Positions 1 through 8,786 of a DNA stretch of 32,081 bases are shown piece by piece. The position numbers and the translations under genes are program-made. The DNA comes from Bacteroidales bacterium (GTDB lineage: Bacteria; Bacteroidota; Bacteroidia; Bacteroidales; UBA3663): contig JAEEUA010000010.1 in NCBI GenBank assembly GCA_016286775.1, positions 1 through 32,081 of the forward strand, in the 5' to 3' direction. The notes beneath the pieces were generated by a model, which saw only the letters and a program-made list of their open reading frames with translations, was not told the DNA's origin and did not search any database. How positions within the stretch are numbered: position 1 is the first letter of the stretch; each line of letters begins with the position of its first letter.

Positions 1-1139
1 AAGGCAACGAGCCAAACCAATGCAAGGCTGTTGGGTTCGAAACCGGGCATGACTCCTGCCAGGAAACGGGAGAAAAGAGGATAGACCACAGATACGACGA
101 TGGCTGCGAGGAGCCAGACGAGGACATCGAGCGAGAGTGCCAGGAGCTGATAGGGCCTGGCAATCGGGGAAAGACCATAACCGATGGCATGAAGCGTGGA
201 TAGTTTTTCGCGATTCTTCTCGATGAGCAGCAGGATACTGATGAGCAACAGGAAGAAAGCCAGCACAGAGACAACCAGGCCCAATGCGATGACGGCCCAA
301 AGTATGCCATGCACGAAAGTCTGCATACGCAACGTCTCGTCGGCATTGCCTTCGACAACGTAGTCCATCTCCTCAATGTAGGTCAATAATTCTGAGGAAG
401 CGTCGCTGGTCTGCGTCGCAACAATCAGCCTGGAGGGCAACGGCGACTTGTCCTTCCGTCCCATACGCTCGTTCGCCTCAGTGAGGAAACCCTCGGGAAC
501 CAAGACGGTATTGAGCCGATTGGAAAGTGCAACGACACGGGCACGATAACGATGGACCTCCCCCTGGCCATACAACGTCAGCACCATGGTGAACTTAGAG
601 AGCAGATTCTCCCCCATCTGCGGCATACCACGGGAGGCTGCAAAACCATAGTTGTAAAGGTTCAAGTAAGACTGGGGAATGATAATCGGGACAAACTCTC
701 CCTCTACGGATGCCTTCCAGTCAACGTCCATGTCATCGGAAAAGTCGAGGAATTCATCGGGCACCGACTCGAGGAACATGGCGGTGGACATCTGTGTTCC
801 TCCAATATCAACCGACCCATAGACATTGAACTGCGCTGCCTGAAAACGTCCTACCCCCGTCACGCCCGACTGCTGCTCCAGCGCCTGTATCTCTTCCTCA
901 TCGAATCCGGGATGTACACCGAGGGACGACGTGATGGTTGACAGGACATTGACGGGCTTCGAAAGCACGAGATAATTGGAAGAGAGGAAGGAATCTTCCG
1001 CGCCAAATACCGCATCCAAATCACGATATGCCTGAATGCCGAAGAGGACGATGACGGCACCCAGGAGATTGGCGATGGAAAATCCCAGCATCTGCCAAAG
1101 ATTCAAGTTCCTGCGAAGTAATTTGAAGAGAAGGCGCAT
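1..1139 (-). CDS. ABC transporter permease, FtsX/MacB-like (partial, C-terminus off the left edge)
   Basis: This is the inner-membrane subunit of an exporter-type ABC transporter. The first 379 residues are visible, and the end lies beyond position 1. Translation from the ATG at 1139 gives a basic N-terminus (MRLLFKLLRRN), a membrane segment at about residues 18-36, then about 230 residues with no obvious hydrophobic segment, expected to be periplasmic as in MacB/LolC-type proteins. A long membrane segment follows at about 276-306, a charged loop (EKNREKLSTLHAIGYG, 307-322) typical of FtsX-family permeases, and a further segment at about 330-355. The ATPase gene lies 174 bases upstream on the same strand, so the two probably form one transporter. 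The substrate is not evident; lipoprotein, peptide or drug export are all possible for this family. Confidence 0.8.
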   Translation of the reverse strand, partial: MRLLFKLLRRNLNLWQMLGFSIANLLGAVIVLFGIQAYRDLDAVFGAEDSFLSSNYLVLSKPVNVLSTITSSLGVHPGFDEEEIQALEQQSGVTGVGRFQAAQFNVYGSVDIGGTQMSTAMFLESVPDEFLDFSDDMDVDWKASVEGEFVPIIIPQSYLNLYNYGFAASRGMPQMGENLLSKFTMVLTLYGQGEVHRYRARVVALSNRLNTVLVPEGFLTEANERMGRKDKSPLPSRLIVATQTSDASSELLTYIEEMDYVVEGNADETLRMQTFVHGILWAVIALGLVVSVLAFFLLLISILLLIEKNREKLSTLHAIGYGLSPIARPYQLLALSLDVLVWLLAAIVVSVVYPLFSRFLAGVMPGFEPNSLALVWLVA

Positions 1140-1141
1140 GG

Positions 1142-1195
1142 GAGTGGTTTGAGGGGTTCGAGAGGTTTGAGGGGTTCGAGGGGTTTGTGGGGTTG
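1142..1195. repeat. Six-copy degenerate 9-mer tandem array (GAGGGGTTY)
   Basis: Six consecutive 9-base units read gagtggttt, gaggggttc, gagaggttt, gaggggttc, gaggggttt and gtggggttg. The array ends two bases upstream of the start codon of the permease gene, so it lies in the leader of that gene. No function can be read from it. Confidence 0.85.
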
Positions 1196-1252
1196 CTCAC
1201 TTCGTTGCGCGCGAGCAGAGCTCGAAGCGAAGGGTTAAGAGGGGAGGCTTTG

Positions 1253-1308
1253 AACTCGTGGACTTGTGAACCTGTTGACTTGTAGTCTTGTGGACTCTTT
1301 GACTCGTT
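1253..1308. repeat. Seven-copy degenerate 8-mer tandem array (consensus GACTTGTG)
   Basis: Seven consecutive octamers read aactcgtg, gacttgtg, aacctgtt, gacttgta, gtcttgtg, gactcttt and gactcgtt. The array sits just downstream of the stop codon of the minus-strand ABC ATPase gene, in the same gap as the unrelated 9-mer array at 1142-1195. Confidence 0.8.
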
Positions 1309-1313
1309 CGCGA

Positions 1314-1973
1314 TTAAAGCTTCAAAATGTGATCGTAACTATAGGGAAGATGGCGGCCGATGGAGGTGAGAATGAGGCCTGCACCGGTGGTGGCTTGTGC
1401 TTGCTGAAGCATTTCGCTCATCAAACAAGCATTCTCGTCATCAAGATGACTGACCGGTTCGTCGAGCAAGTAGAAGTCGGCTGGCTGACAGAGCATTCGC
1501 ACAAATGCGACTCGTTGCTGCTGGCCCAAGGACAATAGTTCGCAAGGGATATCGAGCTTCGATTCAAGACCAAGACGCACGAGCTTCGAGCGGATGTCCT
1601 GCTCCGACAAATGACTGGTCAGCCGATTCTTGAGCAGGCAGTTTTCGACTGGCGTCAGCTCAGAGAAAAGCCGATTATCCTGAAACATCATCGCCAGGTT
1701 TCGCTGCCTCAATTCATCAAGATCCAATTCAGACAAGCGATGAGTTGCGCCCTCCTGCGTAGTGACTGTGATCTCTCCCCTATAATCGGTGCGCAATCCA
1801 TAGAGGAACATGCACAACGAAGTCTTGCCGCGACCTGAAGAGGCCTCGACAAGATAGGATTGTCCTCGATGAAAGGTCAAATCAACCTGCCAAACGTCCG
1901 ATGACACCTGTTCGATTCCAGTGTCAGCGAAGACATTTGGCAGAAGTTGATGAAGGGTGAGGTCTGTAATCAA
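1314..1973 (-). CDS. ABC transporter ATP-binding protein with degenerate nucleotide-binding motifs
   Basis: This 219-residue protein is the likely ATPase partner of the downstream permease. Motifs in order are: Walker A at residues 44-51 (ASSGRGKT, with Ala where the first Gly is usual), Q-loop Gln98 (FQDNRLF), signature LSLGQQQ at 147-153 (Leu in place of the usual second-position Gly of LSGGQ), Walker B FYLLDEP at 167-173, and a D-loop SHLD at 175-178. The segment where the switch His is expected reads ILTSIGRHLP (201-210), so the usual His seems to be missing or shifted. The start is a TTG supplied by an adjacent heptamer repeat. A TAA codon lies immediately upstream in frame, and no ATG or GTG precedes the Walker A. 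The size fits a LolD/FtsE-type subunit. Confidence 0.85.
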   Translation of the reverse strand: MITDLTLHQLLPNVFADTGIEQVSSDVWQVDLTFHRGQSYLVEASSGRGKTSLCMFLYGLRTDYRGEITVTTQEGATHRLSELDLDELRQRNLAMMFQDNRLFSELTPVENCLLKNRLTSHLSEQDIRSKLVRLGLESKLDIPCELLSLGQQQRVAFVRMLCQPADFYLLDEPVSHLDDENACLMSEMLQQAQATTGAGLILTSIGRHLPYSYDHILKL

Positions 1974-2004
1974 TTAACAATTAATAATTAACAATTAACA
2001 ATTG
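1971..2004 (-). repeat. TTAATTG heptamer array at the start of the ABC ATPase gene
   Basis: Read on the minus strand this is CAATTG followed by TTAATTG, TTAATTA, TTAATTG and TTAATTG. The last TTG is the start codon of the downstream ATPase gene. The same unit in the same orientation occurs before mnmA, the DUF3098 gene and the DUF3109 gene. Confidence 0.9.
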
Positions 2005-2016
2005 ATTGCAGATAGC

Positions 2017-3543
2017 TTAATTCGTCTGCATGGTCATGAAGGCATCGATGCCGGCATCAACAAGAGAGGCAAGTGCATTCTTGTCGTTCGCCATGATGAT
2101 ACGAGCCTGCTGGACTTTAGTAGGATCCTGATACTGGGCGGTAATGGCCTTGAAGGTACTGCAGAAGGAAAGAAGTGCAGCCACTTCCCGATCTCTCTGA
2201 GCAAAGGCTTTCACCGAGGGGTTGGCAAGAATACCTTCGATATCAACTACCACGCCGCCATCATCCAATGTCTTGGCATACGGATTGGACTTGAACGACT
2301 GGCTCGGAGCGTCCTTTGGAAGGAAGGAGAGCTTGCCATCGTCAAAGGACAACGCATAGTCGCAACCCAAGGCCGAAGCCAGATTGAGGACATAGCCTGT
2401 AGCAATCTTTTCGATTTCGGGTGATTGTTCAGCCATGGGATCGAGCAACTCCTGAATCTTTTTCCAAAGCTGATCGTCCTTCAGCTGAATACCCACGCCG
2501 AAGGTGGGATATTCTGCACCCACTTGTGGAGCGACAAACATGGCCATGTCGCCACCGATGCTCCGCTCAATAGCCTCTATATCCATGCCGAAACTTTGGC
2601 TCAAGGCGTTGTTTGCCTCATCATACTGGCTTTTCGGCATCTGATCCTTGATGAAAGCCGACATGGGTGTCAGATCGGAGACACCAACCTGCATGGCTAC
2701 GTAGCTATCTGCGGGAATGCTCGACAAGAAGGCACCCTTGGCTGGCTTCACACAGCTGAGAATCTGCTTATACTGCTCGTTGTCGCTATCGAGCTTTGAC
2801 TTCACGACGATTTCACCGTTCTCGAAATTAACCGACAGGTTACCAATGGCCCCTTCGAAGATATCAGCCTTTGAACGATTGCCCGTCAAGGTGTTCACCG
2901 ACTTCATCAATGAACCATAATCATAGTACATTGCAAAATCGGAGCCTTCGCCAAGAAGCTGGTCGAACTTATTGTCCGAAAGGATGCTCTTGCTGGACTC
3001 CTGGCTCAAAAGTGAAACAGCATCCTCCGCACTCTTGCCATCGAAATTGAACGAAAAGACGACGCTGTTGTCACCAAAAGCGAGCTTGCAGAAGTCTTCG
3101 CCCGTTTCCACCTCGCTGAAGGCGCCACGCTTAACCACATCCATGTTTGCGCTGGGATCTTCGCCGAATGTCTTGAAGAGTTCCTCCACCTTCTTGCGGT
3201 CCTTGACAGCTGCAACGACCATGGCACGGCTGCGCGACACGCTGGTCACCGCGAAATAGATAGGCTTGCTGAAATCAATGCCGCTATTGTCGGGATTGTC
3301 CTTGATCTCCTGTACCTTTGCACGAAGATTCTCGGGTGTCTCTTCGATGGCAGCCTCAATCTGGTCCTTGATATCGGGAGTACTCATCACGGCCGACTTC
3401 TTTACCATCGAAGCAACGTTGATCTTGGCGACAAATACAGCATCGGAAGGAATGGCTGACGCATAGTCGTCAGACTCGCCACAACTCGTCATCATAATGA
3501 CCAAAGCAAGGGTGGTCATCATCCAAAAAAAGAGTTTTCTCAT
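2017..3543 (-). CDS. DUF4836 family lipoprotein
   Basis: This 508-residue exported lipoprotein starts at ATG 3543. It has a hydrophobic signal (MRKLFFWMMTTLALVIMMTSC) with Cys21 as the probable lipidated residue. The mature part begins with the segment typical of the DUF4836 family of Bacteroidota (IPSDAVFVAKINVASMVKKS), and the length is normal for it. No enzymatic motif is visible, and the family role is not established to my knowledge. It lies 20 bases downstream of the mnmA stop and is followed by the ABC ATPase gene after a heptamer array, so co-transcription is possible. Family assignment rests on recall of the N-terminal pattern. Confidence 0.8.
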   Translation of the reverse strand: MRKLFFWMMTTLALVIMMTSCGESDDYASAIPSDAVFVAKINVASMVKKSAVMSTPDIKDQIEAAIEETPENLRAKVQEIKDNPDNSGIDFSKPIYFAVTSVSRSRAMVVAAVKDRKKVEELFKTFGEDPSANMDVVKRGAFSEVETGEDFCKLAFGDNSVVFSFNFDGKSAEDAVSLLSQESSKSILSDNKFDQLLGEGSDFAMYYDYGSLMKSVNTLTGNRSKADIFEGAIGNLSVNFENGEIVVKSKLDSDNEQYKQILSCVKPAKGAFLSSIPADSYVAMQVGVSDLTPMSAFIKDQMPKSQYDEANNALSQSFGMDIEAIERSIGGDMAMFVAPQVGAEYPTFGVGIQLKDDQLWKKIQELLDPMAEQSPEIEKIATGYVLNLASALGCDYALSFDDGKLSFLPKDAPSQSFKSNPYAKTLDDGGVVVDIEGILANPSVKAFAQRDREVAALLSFCSTFKAITAQYQDPTKVQQARIIMANDKNALASLVDAGIDAFMTMQTN

Positions 3544-3563
3544 AACAAAAAATTATTTAAGGG

Positions 3564-4652
3564 TTAATAGTATGCAATTTCGCCCGAACCCAAGCAGATG
3601 CGGCCATCGGGCGTGTAGATGACACAAAATTGGCCAGGGGCAACGCCGTTGGTCTTCTGATCCATCTTGAGAAAATAGCTATCATCTGCGCGACGGTTAA
3701 GGCGACCGGAACGAAGTTCGGCGACGTGTCGAATCTTGAAAAGGACGGGAACTTCCTCATCGGTGACGGGAAAGACCGTAGTCGGTGTTTCGTAGGGATT
3801 CAGGGTAATCCAATGCATGTCGCGCATCAGCAGCTCGTCCTTCATCTGCGCCTCGGGCTGATAGCCCTTGCTCACATAGATGATGTTTTCGTCGATGTCC
3901 TTCTTAACCACAAACCAAGGGCCGCCACTCAGATAGAGTCCCTTGCGCTGACCGATGGTGTGGAACCAGAATCCCTGGTGATGCCCCAGCACCTTGCCGG
4001 TCTCAATCTCCACAATGGGACCCTCTTTCGTGCCCAGGAAACGCTCGATGAACTGATTGTAGTTGATCTTCCCCAGAAAACAGATGCCCTGCGAATCCTT
4101 TCGATGGGCACTGGGCAACTTAGCCTCTTCGGCAATGCGTCGCACCTCCCCCTTCGCCATCTTACCGATGGGAAACATGCTGTGCGCCACCTGCAAACCA
4201 GTCAGTTGAGCCAGGAAATCGGTCTGGTCCTTCACGGGATCGGGCGTAGTGCCGAGCCACGAACGGCCATCCTCCTCAATCACCGTGGCGTAATGACCGG
4301 TTGCTGTCTTGTCGTAGAGATGTCCGACCTTCTGGTCGAAGGCCCCGAACTTGATCAGGCGATTGCACATCACATCGGGATTGGGCGTGAAGCCGCGACG
4401 CACCTTGTCAATGGTATAGGCCACAACATTGTCCCAATAGTCCTTCTGCAAATCGACCACGTCATACGTCAGGCCGTAGCGACGCGCCATGGCCTGCACA
4501 ATCTCGAGGTCCTCTTCCTGAGGGCAACTATAGCCGTCATCATCCATGCCGATCTTGATATAGAAGAGGTCGGGACGATAACCCTGCTCACAAAGCAGGT
4601 GGACAGCAACGCTGCTGTCCACGCCGCCTGATAATAAGGCTGCTATTTTCAA
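3564..4652 (-). CDS. mnmA: tRNA-specific 2-thiouridylase MnmA
   Basis: MnmA uses ATP and a persulfide to thiolate U34 at C2 in the tRNAs for Lys, Glu and Gln, in the cytoplasm. The 362-residue product has the PP-loop SGGVDSS at residues 8-14, the catalytic Cys96 in [11 protein letters not shown], and the second catalytic Cys191 in DSQGICFLG. The family's C-terminal beta-barrel region is complete. The start is a TTG at 4652: an in-frame TAA lies immediately upstream, and the PP-loop begins only seven residues in, so no ATG is available. The TTG is the end of an upstream TTAATTG-type array. The gene follows the GH106 gene after 75 bases and precedes the DUF4836 gene. Confidence 0.95.
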   Translation of the reverse strand: MKIAALLSGGVDSSVAVHLLCEQGYRPDLFYIKIGMDDDGYSCPQEEDLEIVQAMARRYGLTYDVVDLQKDYWDNVVAYTIDKVRRGFTPNPDVMCNRLIKFGAFDQKVGHLYDKTATGHYATVIEEDGRSWLGTTPDPVKDQTDFLAQLTGLQVAHSMFPIGKMAKGEVRRIAEEAKLPSAHRKDSQGICFLGKINYNQFIERFLGTKEGPIVEIETGKVLGHHQGFWFHTIGQRKGLYLSGGPWFVVKKDIDENIIYVSKGYQPEAQMKDELLMRDMHWITLNPYETPTTVFPVTDEEVPVLFKIRHVAELRSGRLNRRADDSYFLKMDQKTNGVAPGQFCVIYTPDGRICLGSGEIAYY

Positions 4653-4717
4653 TTAACAAAAACAATTAACAATTAATAATTTACAATTAACAATTATGAA
4701 TTAACAATTAATTGTTA
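4650..4717 (-). repeat. Degenerate TTAATTG heptamer array upstream of mnmA
   Basis: On the minus strand about eight imperfect copies of TTAATTG occupy almost the whole gap between the GH106 stop and the mnmA start, with variants such as TAAATTA, TTAATTC and a T-run interruption. The final TTAATTG provides the mnmA TTG start codon. Confidence 0.85.
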
Positions 4718-4727
4718 GCAATATAAA

Positions 4728-7535
4728 CTATTTGACAGGAACCAATTGGACAGTGGAATTGAGGCCACCGGGCATAATGTCCCAGTTGCCATAGTAGCTG
4801 ACTGCGCCTCCCTTGAGGTTAGCGATGTTGGCATTCTTGAAGATACGCCACACGATGCCCTGGCGGTCCATCTCGGCCACGTAGTTGGCGGCAAGACCTG
4901 TCACATCGATCTCAATGGTGTTGCTGCCGGCATGCAGATACTTGCCGACACTCAGCTGGAAGGGCGCGCAAAACACAACGCCTGCATCGCGACCGTTGAT
5001 ATAGACATGCGCACTTTCGCGCACATCGCCCAAGTCAAGAATCACATCGGATGAGCCGCTGATGGCGCCAGCCGGCACATTCGCTGTAGTCTTATAGCGC
5101 ACCGTTCCCTTGCCGGTTTCCCAAGTCTTGCCAAGAGCCGTCCACGGCTTGAGTCCACGGATGGTCTGGGATTTCAGACTTCCCCATGTCTCAAAATTTC
5201 TGGGCGTCAATGTCCAGGAATTGCCGGTCAGGTCAATGGGAGTCATCAATCTGCGGGGCGTTGGTGAAAGCCGAGTGATTTGTGCTTTTGGTTTTGAGTT
5301 CGAGATGAGATGCTGGCCCTGGAATTCCGTGATCTGTCGATCGGCGACAATGGTCTGGAGGATACAGCTCTCGCCACTTGCCAGACGGAGATAAACCTCG
5401 GAGCGCCCGTTCTGCTTACGCACGGGAGTCTCCTGTATCCCGCCCGTCAACGGATTGAAGAGATAAGCACGGTGGGCTTCGGTTGCCAAAGCGACCCATC
5501 CATCGACCCCCTTGTCCTGCAAGCTGGTGATGAAGTAATGATATCCGGAGACATTGTGGCGACGGATGAACTTGAGTCCATGCAGCGCGGTCATATCCTC
5601 GGGCACAATTTTCGGGAACTGCTTCAACGCCGAGACATACTCATCGGGACTATCCACAGAAATGATGGTTGCTCCGAAGACCTTCCATTTCTCCAGACGA
5701 GCCTTGACGTTGTCGGGAAGCATCCGGACCTCAGGCAGAATCAATGCCTTGTAGCGCACACCACTTGGCGCGATGATGTAGCCGTTGTTATCGACACCGG
5801 TGATGTCGAGAATCATGCGGTCGGAGCAATAGTCCATGTCGTAGCCCGCGTTGTAGATGGTATTGACCGCATGGATGAAGCGGGGTGCCTTCTTTGCCAT
5901 CGAATGGATATCGAACTGCAGAAGACGGCCTGGATATTCCTGGATAATGTCATTGAATGGAAGATAGACGAGCAAGTCATTGTCGGGCTGTCCATACTGC
6001 ATCCACGACTGGACACGCGTCATATACTCGAAGAAGGCCGGCGCATCCTCCCAAATCGTGTTGATGGGGGACATCTCCATCGAGGCATAGAACAAATAAC
6101 CCGGCCAGGGAGCGTCCTTGGGAGAATAGGTCGTTCCATGGAAATAGCAGTGGTTGACACCCGCCACCATCATCAGGTCGAAATCGGGCTTGCACTGGCT
6201 GAGCGAGGTGCGGAAATGTTCGGTAAGCCATGTGAAGGTTTCGGCCGAAACGAACTCCTTGCCATAGAAATGGGCAGCCGAAGCAGGATACTTCAACATC
6301 GAAAGGTCGGAGTCGTTCTTGCGTGTCAGCGTATCGGAACGCAGACCCACGATGCCGAAGTCGGAAAGACCGAAGCTCTCGATTTCGGGGATATCGACAG
6401 CCGCATAGATATCGAGGAGGTTGGCAGGGCTTCCATGCGCCTGGTTGCGCACCTTGGCCTCATGCTTATGCGCCCACTTGACCCACGGGTTGGTGAACAT
6501 CTTCATCAACAAGTCATGGAGTGTCATGCGATAATCAGCAATGACGTCTTCGTGAGTTCTGAAGCGGACAGCCTTGGACTGGGGATAGGTCCGCTGATTG
6601 ATTGAGAAATACTTCGAGTCGTTGTAGCTCGCATCCATGAAAACGGGGAAAAATTCCTCGAGAGCATAGCCGCGGCGCGCCTTGAACTCCTCGAGCATGG
6701 CAGGTGTCCAGTCGGCTTCATAGACCTCGTAACTATCGTTGAAGAACGTGTGCGGATAGGGCACACCACTTGCAGCGAAAGCCTTGTCGAAACGCTTGAA
6801 GTAGTTCTGGACAGCTGTTGGGTTGAAGTGGTCCAGCACATAGCCTTCGCCGCCGGGAGCTGCACGTTTCACCTGCTGACGCGTCTTGGCAATATAATAG
6901 GCCACGAAAAGGGTGTCGAACCGGTAATTATCCAGAAATTCCTTGCGCTTCGACTCCTTCTTGATTTCCTTGGCCTGTTCCTCTACCTCGAGAATCTCGT
7001 TCAGGTTGAGATAGGCATAGACCTTCTGCAGCTTGGGGAAGTTCTTCTTTTCCTTTTCGGACAATTCCGGCTGAACCTCGCCTGCATGCCAGGTGGTGAA
7101 ATAGACGCGTGTGGCCGCTTCATCGACAGTTACCTCTGGACCGCCGAACGGCCAACCGGTACCCGTGTTCATATCGATTTCGATGCCCAGGCGATTCCCT
7201 TCGGCCTCGACATGACCGAGCATACGCATCCAACGTGGCGACAGGAAGTCGATGTCGTTCTTCTCGTTGCCCTGCACACCGTAGATGGGAGTAATCTCAA
7301 CTGCACCGATGCCAGCCTTGGCGTAGGTCTCGAGGTTGTAGGTCAAGTTGACACTATCGACAGCACTGCCCAGCCACCACCAGCGGGTGCCCGGCTTGGC
7401 CTCCTGTTTGACAACAGGCCACTCCTGGGCGCTGACTGTTTCAGGGAAAAGGGTGAAGAGGGCGAAGAGGAGCCCCACCCCTGCCCTCGCGAATGGGGAG
7501 AGTGAGGCAAATGGGAAGATAAGTCTCTTGATCAT
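4728..7535 (-). CDS. Glycoside hydrolase family 106-like alpha-L-rhamnosidase
   Basis: This 935-residue secreted enzyme probably removes terminal alpha-L-rhamnose from pectic or other rhamnose-containing glycans. The signal peptide runs to about residue 37 (cleavage near VSA-Q). The mature N-terminus has the family pattern GTRWWWLGSAVD (49-60) and the strand-loop segments AGIGAVEITPIYG and DMNTGTGWPFGGP (121-133). Candidate acidic residues are Glu270 in NDSYEVYEADWTP and Glu432 in VSAETFTWL, by analogy with characterised GH106 members. A beta-sandwich domain with a galactose-binding-like look (RESAHVYINGRDAGVVFCAPF) closes the protein. The signal peptide is unusually long and carries an Arg in its core, from a GC-rich repeat-like insertion. 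It follows GH105 and GH28 genes on the same strand. Confidence 0.85.
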   Translation of the reverse strand: MIKRLIFPFASLSPFARAGVGLLFALFTLFPETVSAQEWPVVKQEAKPGTRWWWLGSAVDSVNLTYNLETYAKAGIGAVEITPIYGVQGNEKNDIDFLSPRWMRMLGHVEAEGNRLGIEIDMNTGTGWPFGGPEVTVDEAATRVYFTTWHAGEVQPELSEKEKKNFPKLQKVYAYLNLNEILEVEEQAKEIKKESKRKEFLDNYRFDTLFVAYYIAKTRQQVKRAAPGGEGYVLDHFNPTAVQNYFKRFDKAFAASGVPYPHTFFNDSYEVYEADWTPAMLEEFKARRGYALEEFFPVFMDASYNDSKYFSINQRTYPQSKAVRFRTHEDVIADYRMTLHDLLMKMFTNPWVKWAHKHEAKVRNQAHGSPANLLDIYAAVDIPEIESFGLSDFGIVGLRSDTLTRKNDSDLSMLKYPASAAHFYGKEFVSAETFTWLTEHFRTSLSQCKPDFDLMMVAGVNHCYFHGTTYSPKDAPWPGYLFYASMEMSPINTIWEDAPAFFEYMTRVQSWMQYGQPDNDLLVYLPFNDIIQEYPGRLLQFDIHSMAKKAPRFIHAVNTIYNAGYDMDYCSDRMILDITGVDNNGYIIAPSGVRYKALILPEVRMLPDNVKARLEKWKVFGATIISVDSPDEYVSALKQFPKIVPEDMTALHGLKFIRRHNVSGYHYFITSLQDKGVDGWVALATEAHRAYLFNPLTGGIQETPVRKQNGRSEVYLRLASGESCILQTIVADRQITEFQGQHLISNSKPKAQITRLSPTPRRLMTPIDLTGNSWTLTPRNFETWGSLKSQTIRGLKPWTALGKTWETGKGTVRYKTTANVPAGAISGSSDVILDLGDVRESAHVYINGRDAGVVFCAPFQLSVGKYLHAGSNTIEIDVTGLAANYVAEMDRQGIVWRIFKNANIANLKGGAVSYYGNWDIMPGGLNSTVQLVPVK

Positions 7536-7563
7536 TGTTTAGAGAGTAAAAGAGGAATATGAA

Positions 7564-8766
7564 TTATTTCTTCTGTGCAGCAAGTCGAGCTACCCCAAGG
7601 CCCTGTTCGCCAGGCGAGAGTTTCCAGACCTCGGTAGCGGCCAGCAGCCAGCATCCGATGCCGAAATCCTCGAAGTCGAGCTTGCCGTCAACGGTGATGG
7701 GCTGGCTATCCTTCGGCTCCTTGCCAGTGCCCTGGATGTAGCCGACGAAGCCACTGGGCTGAACAGCTTTGGCCAGAGCTTTCCATCCCTTGACGATGGT
7801 TGGCATGAACTCATCCCGATCGAGATAGCCCTTGCGCACGCCCCAAGCCATACCATAGATGAAGAGTGCCGTGCCTGTAGTCTCGGGACCGCCAAAGTTA
7901 TCGGGGTCACCCAAGTCGCAGTTCCAATAGCCATCCTCACGCTGAATGCCCTTGAGGGCCTTGCACATGGCGATGAAGTCGGCCTTATAGTCGTTGTAGT
8001 GATAGGGATCGGCCACAACCTGTCCCCTCTTGACGGGAGCAGCGGGTTCGTCAAGCTCGTCCATCGTACGGACGTAGGCAGCGACTACCCAGCCGTTGCC
8101 ACGGCTCCAGTAGCAGTTCTTGCCATTGGGTGTGGTATAGGGAGGATTGAAGTCGTGGTCACGCCACCAGAGTCCCTCGGCAGCATTCCACAGTCCGCCA
8201 TCGTACTGATTGCGGGTGTATTCGTACATGGCCCACATCTTGTCCCAATACTTGTGGTTACCCGTTGTGCGGCCCAGCTTGGCGAAAGCTGGCATTCCCA
8301 TCTGGATGGCATCAATCCACCACCAGCCGCTGTTGTCGGGGTTGTTTACGATGGCATCGAAACACGCGATGGACTTGCGGAGCTTGTAGGATTCCGGTTC
8401 CAGGCGATAGAGGTCGACATAGGTCTGCACGCAGGCATAGTTGTCGGCATCGAGGCTATAGGCGCCATAACGGGGGCTCCACTTGTTGCCCTCGGCCATC
8501 TTCAGGTTATACTCGTAATACTCTTCGAGCGGATAGATGCTATAGAGTGCGCAAAGGCCCTCGTGATAGACGGCGCGTGTCCAGAGGTTGGTGGTGCGAA
8601 CCTTTCCGCCTCCGAGAAATGCGTCAGCCGGGTCGTACTTCTTCATAAACCAGGAGTTCACCTTCTGGGCGAGTTTGAGGACTTCAGCGCGCGATGGGAG
8701 CTGGTCTTGTGCAATGCCCGAAAGGGTCAATGCTCCTAAGATGAAAGACAAAAAAAGTTTCTTCAT
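7564..8766 (-). CDS. Glycoside hydrolase family 105 unsaturated rhamnogalacturonyl hydrolase
   Basis: This 400-residue enzyme probably hydrolyses the unsaturated galacturonyl residue left at the non-reducing end after lyase attack on rhamnogalacturonan or related uronides. A signal peptide (MKKLFLSFILGALTLSGIAQ) directs export. Family signatures are WWWIDAIQMGMP (148-159, with Asp152 the likely catalytic acid by analogy with YteR), a second conserved region DADNYACVQTY (106-116), and NCYWSRGNGWVVAA (217-230). The length is normal for an alpha/alpha-barrel GH88/GH105 enzyme. It sits between the GH28 and GH106 genes with gaps of 20 and 28 bases, so the three are very likely co-transcribed. GH88 is the alternative, but the WSRGNGW pattern favours GH105. 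Confidence 0.9.
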   Translation of the reverse strand: MKKLFLSFILGALTLSGIAQDQLPSRAEVLKLAQKVNSWFMKKYDPADAFLGGGKVRTTNLWTRAVYHEGLCALYSIYPLEEYYEYNLKMAEGNKWSPRYGAYSLDADNYACVQTYVDLYRLEPESYKLRKSIACFDAIVNNPDNSGWWWIDAIQMGMPAFAKLGRTTGNHKYWDKMWAMYEYTRNQYDGGLWNAAEGLWWRDHDFNPPYTTPNGKNCYWSRGNGWVVAAYVRTMDELDEPAAPVKRGQVVADPYHYNDYKADFIAMCKALKGIQREDGYWNCDLGDPDNFGGPETTGTALFIYGMAWGVRKGYLDRDEFMPTIVKGWKALAKAVQPSGFVGYIQGTGKEPKDSQPITVDGKLDFEDFGIGCWLLAATEVWKLSPGEQGLGVARLAAQKK

Positions 8767-8786
8767 AGATGTGTGTGTTAAAATGA

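Noticed and set aside
1142-1308. Possible CRISPR array
   Set aside because: The units are 8-9 bases long, contiguous and without spacers, and no cas gene is in the window.
3630-4631. A 333-codon plus-strand open frame
   Set aside because: It is antisense to mnmA, which has both catalytic cysteines and the PP-loop.
5310-6605. A 431-codon plus-strand open frame
   Set aside because: It lies wholly antisense to the GH106 gene, whose catalytic and fold motifs are clear; no signal, motif or leader supports it.
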